The notes under the pieces are model-generated. The model made no database searches. It saw only the letters and a list, made by a program, of their open reading frames with translations, and was not told where the DNA came from. Below are positions 24,162 through 30,652 of a DNA stretch of 32,640 nucleotides, piece after piece; position 1 is the first letter of the stretch; the number at the start of each line of letters is the position of its first letter. The position numbers and the translations under genes were made by a program. The stretch comes from Proteiniphilum sp. Its GTDB lineage: Bacteria; Bacteroidota; Bacteroidia; Bacteroidales; Dysgonomonadaceae. Location of the stretch: assembly GCA_018433945.1 (NCBI GenBank), contig JAHDQF010000044.1, positions 1 to 32,640 of the forward strand, read 5' to 3'.

Positions 24162-24905
24162 TTACCCGAGGTTGTGTTCGTTGATTTGGTAGTTGATTGC
24201 CCGTTTCTTCATCCATCGGTAGGCGAAGCAATCGATGAAAGGACCCGACAACCGGTTCCACAAGTGATATTTTGAGGTACCGGCGTTCCGGGGGTAGTGG
24301 CGTACAGGGATCTGTTTCACTCTCCCGTTCTGAAGCAGGATCAAGGCCGGCAGAAACCGATGCATTCCATTGAAGAACGGAATGCGTCTGGCGGCATCGG
24401 TATGCATCACTTTCAACGGGCAGCCTGTGTCTGATACCCCGTCGCCCGTCATCATGTTCCGGTAACTGTTGGCAATCTTCGATTGCAACTTCTTGAAGAA
24501 TGAATCTTTTCGGTTGGTTCGGATGCCGGTGACGATTTCATAATCGGCGATCTCTTGCAACAACAGGTTGAAATCTTCCGGATCGGTCTGCAAATCTGCA
24601 TCCATGTATCCGACATATTCAGAGCAGACATGGTCTATCCCTGCTTTCAGCGCAGCACTCAATCCGCCGTTGTTTTTAAGGTCCAGGTAGTAAAACGAAT
24701 CGTTTCTGGAACAGACCTCCCGGATCCGTTGCAGGCTATTGTCATTTGATCCGTCGTTTATGAATAAAACAGCGGTAGGAAAAGCAGCGTGTGGCAAATA
24801 TTGTCGTAGTTTGTCTTCGAGGGCATAGATGTTTTCCTCTTCATTGTAGACCGGGACCAAAATTGTGAAACGAAAAGATACTGTAGGGTTTTTCTTTTCC
24901 TCCAT
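24162..24905 (-). CDS. Glycosyltransferase family 2, polyprenyl-phosphate sugar synthase-like
   Basis: A 247-residue GT-A enzyme. The N-terminal motif is FTILVPVYNEEENI (about 12-25), then FINDGSNDNSLQRI, the DXD-like YMDADLQTDPEDF (about 95-107), and a C-terminal block DTGCPLKVMHTDAARRIPFF. It resembles DPM1/ArnC-type transferases that load a sugar on undecaprenyl phosphate, but lacks the C-terminal membrane helices of ArnC. ATG 24905 was chosen because homology starts there. The 63 in-frame codons upstream are AT-rich, contain the promoter candidate and do not look coding. First gene of the four-gene operon. Confidence 0.88.
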   Translation of the reverse strand: MEEKKNPTVSFRFTILVPVYNEEENIYALEDKLRQYLPHAAFPTAVLFINDGSNDNSLQRIREVCSRNDSFYYLDLKNNGGLSAALKAGIDHVCSEYVGYMDADLQTDPEDFNLLLQEIADYEIVTGIRTNRKDSFFKKLQSKIANSYRNMMTGDGVSDTGCPLKVMHTDAARRIPFFNGMHRFLPALILLQNGRVKQIPVRHYPRNAGTSKYHLWNRLSGPFIDCFAYRWMKKRAINYQINEHNLG

Positions 24906-24973
24906 TTTGCTGATTTCAATTGTTGTCGCCAAAAGTAAAAAATAATGTAAACAATTACTGTTTTTTATCTGTG

Positions 24974-24981
24974 CAAATTTA
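24974..24981 (-). promoter_or_regulatory. Candidate -7 element for the GT2-LAB_N-GT39-epimerase operon
   Basis: On the minus strand TAAATTTG followed by C matches TAnnTTTG and would give a leader of about 60 nt before the GT2 start. No TTG lies at the -33 distance. A second match, TACTTTTG (24937-24930), is closer to the start, with a TTG only 14 nt upstream of it. Confidence 0.35.
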
Positions 24982-25134
24982 CTACTTTTTTTGGGCTCAT
25001 TAGCTTCCGGGTGCATTCCTTTTGAACTATTTTTCAATTTTGAGTTCTTCCATTTATTGTGAGAGAATTTTGTTTCAGGAAAAACCTTCAACAACGTGGT
25101 GAAACATTATCATAAAGAATTAAATTTGCGGCAA

Positions 25135-25282
25135 ATGAATAATTCAAGTTTTCATAAACAACCTTGTGAAAATGGCCGGGTTTTGATCCTGTCGCTGCTG
25201 GTGTTTCTCTGCCATCATTCTGATTGCGGGAGGAGCCGTTTTTGTGACATTTGTACTGCCTTTTCTGTTCGGATTGAAATAG
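25135..25282 (+). pseudogene. Possible frameshifted tiny membrane protein
   Basis: ATG 25135 opens a frame giving MNNSSFHKQPCENGRVLILS, then LLVF. A single +1 shift at about 25204-25208 joins it to SAIILIAGGAVFVTFVLPFL, then FGLK and TAG (25280-25282). The combined 48 residues would be a coherent single-helix membrane peptide, while either frame alone is not. A -7-like TAAATTTG lies at 25121-25128 immediately upstream. It could be a decayed gene, an assembly error, or chance. The remaining part of the roughly 490-nt stretch 24906-25395 holds only the GT-operon leader and the tRNA terminator. Confidence 0.25.
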
Positions 25283-25314
25283 CAGGGAGGTATTCCGTAT
25301 TGCGGAGCGCATGT

Positions 25315-25358
25315 AAAAAAATGTCGGACCAATGATTTATCAGTCCGACATCCTTTTT
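25315..25358 (-). terminator. Bidirectional intrinsic terminator downstream of tRNA-Gln
   Basis: ATGTCGGAC (25321-25329) and GTCCGACAT (25343-25351) form a perfect 9-bp stem with a 13-nt loop. On the minus strand it is followed at once by six Ts (complement of 25315-25320), ending tRNA or read-through transcripts. On plus it is followed by CCTTTTT (25352-25358). Confidence 0.85.
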
Positions 25359-25395
25359 GTGTTGTAGCAAGTTATTGATTTAGAGTTATTTATGT

Positions 25396-25464
25396 TGTCT
25401 TGCCAGGATTCGAACCTGGACAAACAGGACCAGAATCTGTTGTGCTACCATTACACCACAAGAC
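25396..25464 (-). tRNA. tRNA-Gln (anticodon CUG)
   Basis: The minus strand folds into a cloverleaf. The acceptor stem GTCTTGT pairs with GCAAGAC (last pair wobble), followed by discriminator A at 25396. The D-arm contains AATGGTAGC. The anticodon stem-loop ACAGA-TTCTGGT-CCTGT reads anticodon CTG. The T-arm is CCAGG-TTCGAAT-CCTGG. CCA is not encoded. The top pair next to the anticodon loop (A-C) is a mismatch, which I recall also from other Bacteroidales tRNA-Gln. It lies 50 nt downstream of the helicase stop codon. Confidence 0.92.
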
Positions 25465-25476
25465 AGTTTCGGACTG

Positions 25477-25484
25477 CAAAAATA
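25477..25484 (-). promoter_or_regulatory. Predicted -7 element of the tRNA-Gln promoter
   Basis: On the minus strand TATTTTTG followed by CA matches TAnnTTTG and would start transcription about 6 nt before the tRNA 5' end. The -33 region is T-rich without a clear TTG. Confidence 0.5.
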
Positions 25485-25512
25485 GTTATTTTTACGAAAA
25501 TAAAAAAATAAC
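25485..25512 (-). terminator. AT-rich hairpin directly after the helicase stop codon
   Basis: GTTATTTTT (25485-25493 on plus) and AAAAATAAC (25504-25512) form a perfect 9-bp inverted repeat with a 10-nt loop. On the minus strand it starts 2 nt after the stop codon and is followed by TATTTTTG, whose Ts can serve as a U-tract and at the same time as the -7 box of the tRNA promoter. Confidence 0.45.
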
Positions 25513-25514
25513 GC

Positions 25515-28500
25515 CTAATGTTTTATCTCTTCCGGTGCCAAAACCACCATTTTTTCTCGGTAATGTGTGAGTAGCGATGCGTAAACAGGGTGTTGCCGTA
25601 ATATCCTTGCATTGCCTACCAGGAAGAGCTGCTGCCTGGCCCGCGTAAGAGCCACATTCAGCTTACGGTCCACAGTACCCTCCTGGTTGAGGTTGCAAAG
25701 GAACTGCATCTGATAGGGTCTGTTTACGCAGAAAGAGAGGAGGATCAGGTCTCGCTGACTTCCCTGGAAACGCTCCACGGTGTCGATCATAAGCTCCTCC
25801 ATGCCGGGAAAAGCAACTGCCGCCAGGTGATGGCGGATCAGTGCGATCTGATTCCGATAGGGGGCGATGATGCCAACGTGCTGTGGATCAAATGTTCTTT
25901 CGTTGGACAGGTAAAGTGCGCGGATCGATTGCAACAGTTGTACGATGATCATCGCTTCCGGTTCACTTGTCTTGTCCGTAGAATCATTATGTGGCAGCTT
26001 CTCCGTGGAGATAAATGCGGTACGCCGTGTAGCAGCGAGATGTTGCAGAAGGTCATCTTTCCCGGGTGTCAGCTGCCAGCGTTCCGACTGCCATGCTGCT
26101 ACGGGGAACAGGTTCCCTGAGTAAAAGTGACCTGCAGGGAAGGCGGCGATCTCCTCGTGCATCCTTCCCTGACGGGTGAGTTGTGTGGTGGCATGATCCC
26201 ATCCCTGATTGGTGCAACGGCGGATCAGCCGCTCGAAAAGCGAATTGCGGCAGTCGGTGATGCCTACCTCCTGCAGCGGCGCCTCTTCAATCCTGGAGTG
26301 AGACGGTTGTTGCAGGACGATGGTGGGGAGCTGGTTGTGGTCGCCGATCAGGATGAACTTATCGAAACGCGGCAGGAGACCGATGAGCTGAGGTTCGGGG
26401 ATTTGGGAGGCTTCATCCACCAGTGCCAGATGAAAATGTTTCAGGTTGAAGAGCTCCATCCGTCCCTGAATGGAGGCCAGCGTGGCCACATAGATACGGG
26501 TCTCCTCCATTTCCCTGCGCAGTGACTCTCTGTTGGGTGCCCGCTCCGCCACCTTTTGCAGCAGCCGGGGACGGTAGGGAGGGGCACAGGAGAGCTCTGT
26601 ACCCACGCGGATATAGCTATCACACGCTCCATCGCTGCATCCCAGAGCAGCATGGATCGCTTCACACAATTCATCCACCGCCCGGTTGGTGTAGGCAAGG
26701 ATCAGGATGTTGCACTCCGGTCGCTGATGATACTCCTCGATGAGCCGCCGTGCGAAGAGTGATGTCTTACCCGTACCCGGGGGACCCACGATCAGGAAGT
26801 ACTCCTCAGCCTCTACAGCCTGGCGGGTGATGTTTTCGGGATAGGGTAGCATTGGCTCTTCACGCACGGATGGGTTGCGGGGTGGACGTAGCCCCAGCAG
26901 CAGTTTTTTCTTCGAGGGGGATGCACCAAGGAATGCGTAAAGGCTGCGGTACATGTAGTTGAGGGAGCTGTCGATGCTGTCGTGTTCAATTGCCCAAAAC
27001 CGGTTGTCGTTGAAGTAGTGCCGGTTGCGCTGTTTGTAACGGAAACGTACTTCTACAGTCTCACTGCTGATGTGTGCCAGTGTTCCTTTCAGTATCTGGC
27101 GGTTCAGTACTGTATCGCGCTCGTTGCTGCGTGGGTAGACGATGCAGATCTCACCCTCACGGAAGTTGGCTATATCCTGGCTTTGACCATTACGGGCAAA
27201 GAGGATGGTCATATCGCGACCTATGTCATCGATCTCACGGATGGTGAGGTCCTGTAAGACATCGAGTGCGGCAGCCCGTTCGTTGAAGTCGCTGTTCCAA
27301 AGCGATGCCAGTCCGGTGGGAGTCTCATAGGCTATGTCACCAATCTTCTGGAGGTATAGCTCACGGGCAACAAATCGTATAAAACGGTAAAAATAGGCTT
27401 TCTCCAGTGCACTGCACCGCTCCAGTAGCTCACGCATCTCCATCACCCGGGTGCGGTAGAACGCCGGCACCTTTTCTGTCTCGGCAGCCGTTGCAAAGAG
27501 TCCGTTGAACAACGCCTCCACCGTCTGGTTGTCTCCCCTGATCAGTGCCTGTTCCTGGGCGATGATCCGGTTGCGCATCTCAATGATCTGCCGCTCCAGA
27601 TCCTGCCACACCGCAGCAAACCGCAGGTTTGTCCCCGGTTGCTTACCGGCAGAATAGAGGATCGCAGCATCGATTTTGCGCTTATCCAGGTTGAAGACAC
27701 TTTCTATCATCATCCGGTATACCGCTGTCTGTACCTCATGGTTAAGGGCGATCTTACCGTTGTTGCCAGGGGGGTAGGGCAGTCTCCCAGACTTCAGTTC
27801 CACAATTTTGGCCTCTCTGTTGCCAGGCAGGAGATGGAGCAAATCAAGCCGTCCCTGAAAGCCATACTTCTCACTGAAGAAAGAGGGTTCCAGTGTACAG
27901 TGATGCAGGTCGATGCCCAGTTGCGGAAAATCGTCGCACACCACCCGCCGGATATTCTCGAACTGGCTTCTTGCTTTCAGCATGAACTCCCTGAAATCGG
28001 CATTCGATTGGATATCTTCACAACTGGTGTATTCGAAAGGAGACTGTTTGAAAGAGTGAAGGAAGACCTCATCGAAAGAGAGCTGCTCCGGGTCTGTTGC
28101 GAAAACCAGTTCATCAAGGAAGAAGTTGGCCAGGTTACCCAGCAGCAGGTAGGAGCGGTTCTCCTTTTCGCTGAACTTGTAGCGGAAGTAGTGGCAGGGT
28201 GTGACGGCATAATCCTGGAAACATTCGGCAAGAGCGGAGGCATCTACGAGATAGTCCGGCTCCAGTACGATCAGGCGGGGAATGAAAATTCCTTCACGGT
28301 CGGTTTTGCAGTCGATCAGGTTGAGCTGCACACCCTCCTGAAACAACGCGATGTCCATTTCTCTGGGATCATCTGCCGGTGTGGGAGTGTAACGCACCAA
28401 TATATCTGTACCGGGTGGATCTTCGCAACTGCATAGCAGCTCACACCGTTCAGGATCACAGCGTAACAGCTGCACCCGTAAGGTACCGGATTGGGGGGCC

Positions 28501-28871
28501 GGATCATGCCTCTCTTCTTCTACCTCCTCTGGGCACGGGATCCCATTGGCATATTCCAGCAAAGCATATATTGCCATTTCCCCAGATCGGTATAGTTCCA
28601 TGGCTGACCTCTGAACAGGCTGATGACGCAGCTCTTTTTCTCCTGCCCGGAAGTGTTGCAGCTGCCATTCAAGCTTATGTGGGAGTTGCAGTTTCTGGGA
28701 AATAAACACCAGTCGCGAAAAGAGATTGGAGAACTGTAGCGACTCATCCTGTGTCAGCTCCCTGCAGATTCGTTCCAGAATTTTTTTCAGTTGTGCTACT
28801 TTCTTCACGACATCCGAGTGCGATGCTGAGAGCGCTTTGATCTCATCTATATAGGATTGGGTATCGATCAT
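25515..28871 (-). CDS. Dna2-like nuclease-helicase (PD-(D/E)XK domain plus superfamily 1 helicase)
   Basis: A 1,118-residue protein. The N-terminal 200 residues are of unknown fold. A Cas4/RecB-like nuclease core follows: Asp343 (GFQGRLDLLH), Glu358-x-Lys360 (KIVELKSG) and QTAVY (381-385). The C-terminal half is a UvrD/Upf1-type SF1 helicase: Walker A GPPGTGKT (696-703), DEAS (819-822), GDHNQLPT (843-850), RQGRMHEE (900-907), VERFQGSQRD (1032-1041) and LNVALTRAR (1071-1079). The C-terminal three-Cys group that holds the Fe-S cluster in Dna2 and Cas4 is not visible. Likely role: end processing of DNA in replication or repair. The start overlaps the dgkA stop by 4 nt. Confidence 0.88.
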   Translation of the reverse strand: MIDTQSYIDEIKALSASHSDVVKKVAQLKKILERICRELTQDESLQFSNLFSRLVFISQKLQLPHKLEWQLQHFRAGEKELRHQPVQRSAMELYRSGEMAIYALLEYANGIPCPEEVEEERHDPAPQSGTLRVQLLRCDPERCELLCSCEDPPGTDILVRYTPTPADDPREMDIALFQEGVQLNLIDCKTDREGIFIPRLIVLEPDYLVDASALAECFQDYAVTPCHYFRYKFSEKENRSYLLLGNLANFFLDELVFATDPEQLSFDEVFLHSFKQSPFEYTSCEDIQSNADFREFMLKARSQFENIRRVVCDDFPQLGIDLHHCTLEPSFFSEKYGFQGRLDLLHLLPGNREAKIVELKSGRLPYPPGNNGKIALNHEVQTAVYRMMIESVFNLDKRKIDAAILYSAGKQPGTNLRFAAVWQDLERQIIEMRNRIIAQEQALIRGDNQTVEALFNGLFATAAETEKVPAFYRTRVMEMRELLERCSALEKAYFYRFIRFVARELYLQKIGDIAYETPTGLASLWNSDFNERAAALDVLQDLTIREIDDIGRDMTILFARNGQSQDIANFREGEICIVYPRSNERDTVLNRQILKGTLAHISSETVEVRFRYKQRNRHYFNDNRFWAIEHDSIDSSLNYMYRSLYAFLGASPSKKKLLLGLRPPRNPSVREEPMLPYPENITRQAVEAEEYFLIVGPPGTGKTSLFARRLIEEYHQRPECNILILAYTNRAVDELCEAIHAALGCSDGACDSYIRVGTELSCAPPYRPRLLQKVAERAPNRESLRREMEETRIYVATLASIQGRMELFNLKHFHLALVDEASQIPEPQLIGLLPRFDKFILIGDHNQLPTIVLQQPSHSRIEEAPLQEVGITDCRNSLFERLIRRCTNQGWDHATTQLTRQGRMHEEIAAFPAGHFYSGNLFPVAAWQSERWQLTPGKDDLLQHLAATRRTAFISTEKLPHNDSTDKTSEPEAMIIVQLLQSIRALYLSNERTFDPQHVGIIAPYRNQIALIRHHLAAVAFPGMEELMIDTVERFQGSQRDLILLSFCVNRPYQMQFLCNLNQEGTVDRKLNVALTRARQQLFLVGNARILRQHPVYASLLTHYREKMVVLAPEEIKH

Positions 28872-29239
28872 GAAAAAAGATGAATGATTTCAGGGAGGAA
28901 GATGATCATGCCGGCTACCAATGCTGCAATCGCCATAATAAGTACTGCTGCGGCAGAGAGATCTTTTGCTTTTTTGATGGTAGGATCTGTCTCTTTTTTG
29001 CTGGTATAGTCCGATAGATGCTCAAGTGCACTGTTCATCGCTTCCATTGCCACTACTCCCCCAATTAGCAGGATCAGGACGAGCCACTCCACTGTCGAAA
29101 TGTGAAATATCAGCCCCAGCAGTAAGGCTGCTATAGCCGCGACCGAATGAATCACCGCATTGGGTGTTTCCCGAAAAAGGGTCTTGATACCCTCAAACGC
29201 GTATATAAAGGAATGGATCCTGTTTTTTTTATATTCCAT
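28868..29239 (-). CDS. dgkA: Diacylglycerol kinase, prokaryotic DgkA type
   Basis: A 123-residue, three-helix inner-membrane enzyme that phosphorylates diacylglycerol (or undecaprenol in some Gram-positives) with ATP. The signature GVVAMEAMNSALEHLSDYTS (about 61-80) contains Glu66, Asn69, Glu73 and Asp77. KKAKDLSAAAVL (about 89-100) follows, then the third helix. The N-terminus RIHSFIYAFEGIKTLFRETPN is the typical amphipathic segment. ATG 29239 gives the usual family length; the upstream in-frame codons to 29344 overlap promoter elements. ATGA overlap with the downstream helicase gene suggests coupling, although the functions are unrelated. Confidence 0.95.
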   Translation of the reverse strand: MEYKKNRIHSFIYAFEGIKTLFRETPNAVIHSVAAIAALLLGLIFHISTVEWLVLILLIGGVVAMEAMNSALEHLSDYTSKKETDPTIKKAKDLSAAAVLIMAIAALVAGMIIFLPEIIHLFS

Positions 29240-29317
29240 TGATATGCTAAGTGATGATAATCTGTGTGATGTGAATCCTTTTCCTGTCACGTCTCTGCAT
29301 CTCCGGATTCCGGATAT

Positions 29318-29325
29318 CAAAAGTA
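29318..29325 (-). promoter_or_regulatory. Candidate -7 element for dgkA-helicase
   Basis: On the minus strand TACTTTTG matches TAnnTTTG and would give a leader of about 72 nt. No -33 TTG is found at 19-21 nt. It lies back to back with the promoter candidate of the zinc-ribbon gene. Confidence 0.4.
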
Positions 29326-29347
29326 CGAAATATTTCCAAAACATTTT

Positions 29348-29355
29348 TATCTTTG
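29348..29355 (+). promoter_or_regulatory. Candidate -7 element for the zinc-ribbon protein gene
   Basis: TATCTTTG is a perfect TAnnTTTG match about 33 nt before ATG 29388. The -33 position has no clear TTG. Confidence 0.45.
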
Positions 29356-29387
29356 TGAAACAGGAATCACGCCCGAAAATCGATCAC

Positions 29388-30578
29388 ATGATGTCTGACC
29401 ATTGTCCCCTCTGCGGAAAGGAAAAAAAAGGAGAAGCACTTTTTTGCGAGGCCTGTACGAAGAAGCTTCGTACCGAATATGAGTTGGTGCTGCCGCAACC
29501 GTTGCTGCATCAACCTTTACCATCTACAGAGAGACCTACAGATGTGGATGTTGATTCGTTCATCGGAGCGGTGTCCACGCAAGCACCTGAGGAAATGCCA
29601 TCTGAAGAATCAACAGATGCAACGGGAGAGGAGACCAAGAGGCCTTTCGCTGCTTCAGATACCGCTGTAGCAGGGGCGACAGGAACCGGCAGCCGAAAAA
29701 CTGGCCGCCGTGGGGTATCGATTGCAACATCGATCCTGTTGTTATTGCTTCTCTTTTTCCTCTACAACGAACTGATCAGGAAAGGCAACCTGGAACGAAG
29801 CGGCTGGGATACAGCGGTCAAATCAAACAGTGTGCCGGGCTACCTGGATTACATTGAGAGCCATCCTGACGGAGCTCATTTTGCCGATGCACAGGCAGCC
29901 CTGATGCGACTGAAAGCAGAAGAAGCCAATCGGTGGGAGGTGTTGAAACAGAGCGACCGGGTTACCGAGTTGCGCGATTTTTTGCTGCAGTTCCCGGAAA
30001 GTCATTATGCTCCACTTGTGAGAAGACGGCTCGACTCGCTTACCTGGATGGGGACACTTCACTCCAACACCGCAACTGCCTACTCCGACTATTTGATGAT
30101 GGTTGAAAGCGGTGATTTCAATGGCGATTACCTGGCAGAGGCGGAGTCGCGTTACCGGATGCTCTTCCAGTCCTATCCGGTAGATCAGCACACCCTGGAC
30201 AGCATCCGTATCGTTGTAAACGGTTTCTGCTCAGCCATAAGTTTACTGGATCATTCCGACCTGGAGCAATGGTTGGCTCCGCGTGTTGAACGGTACTTTT
30301 TCAAGGGTCCCCTGGCCCGTGAGCGTTTGCTGGGTGACTTACTGGTCGCTGCGGCACAGTCCAATGAACCTCAGATCATCTACACTCCCGATCTGGAGGG
30401 GATCCAATATGAAAAAACCATGGAAGATCATTACCGGGTTAATCTGCCGATTGTCAAGTCCCGCAACGGTGCGGGTATCAGGGATCAATTACCGGGCTAC
30501 ATCTTTCATCTGGAGCTGAATCCACATTTTCAGATTACCTCTGTTTATGAAACCAAACCCTATCCCGGTGCCCCTTGA
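29388..30578 (+). CDS. Zinc-ribbon, single-pass membrane protein of unknown function
   Basis: A 396-residue protein that I cannot assign to a named family. The N-terminal zinc ribbon has Cys6, Cys9, Cys20 and Cys23 (HCPLCGKEKKGEALFCEAC). An acidic, Thr/Ser/Glu/Pro-rich linker (about 45-100) and a basic patch GSRKTGRRG come next. One membrane helix (about 110-128) follows, then a periplasmic region (about 130-396) with helical segments such as DTAVKSNSVPGYLDYIESHP and ELRDFLLQFPESHYAPLVRR that look like two tetratricopeptide-like or Sel1-like repeats. The ribbon would be cytosolic and the C-terminal domain periplasmic. ATG 29391 is an alternative start. In-frame codons back to 29160 overlap dgkA and promoter elements and were rejected. 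Confidence 0.8.
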   Translation: MMSDHCPLCGKEKKGEALFCEACTKKLRTEYELVLPQPLLHQPLPSTERPTDVDVDSFIGAVSTQAPEEMPSEESTDATGEETKRPFAASDTAVAGATGTGSRKTGRRGVSIATSILLLLLLFFLYNELIRKGNLERSGWDTAVKSNSVPGYLDYIESHPDGAHFADAQAALMRLKAEEANRWEVLKQSDRVTELRDFLLQFPESHYAPLVRRRLDSLTWMGTLHSNTATAYSDYLMMVESGDFNGDYLAEAESRYRMLFQSYPVDQHTLDSIRIVVNGFCSAISLLDHSDLEQWLAPRVERYFFKGPLARERLLGDLLVAAAQSNEPQIIYTPDLEGIQYEKTMEDHYRVNLPIVKSRNGAGIRDQLPGYIFHLELNPHFQITSVYETKPYPGAP

Positions 30579-30613
30579 GAGGGATGCAGGGAAAAAAAGG
30601 CCGTTTGCCAACA

Positions 30614-30644
30614 AGTAAACCAAAACAGGAACCATTTGTTTACT
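30614..30644 (+). repeat. Inverted repeat in the uvrB leader
   Basis: AGTAAAC (30614-30620) and GTTTACT (30638-30644) are perfect inverted repeats; CAAA and ATTTG inside extend the stem with one bulged C. It ends 8 nt before the uvrB ATG. It could be a hairpin over the start region or a repressor site. No T-tract follows. Confidence 0.4.
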
Positions 30645-30652
30645 GAGTAACT

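Noticed and set aside
24906..25094. N-terminal extension of the GT2 gene (63 codons)
   Set aside because: Lys/Asn/Ser-rich and AT-rich, covers the promoter candidate, and the GT2 fold begins only at ATG 24905.
27639..28436. A 265-codon plus-strand frame
   Set aside because: Antisense to the Dna2-like gene; no family resemblance and no promoter.
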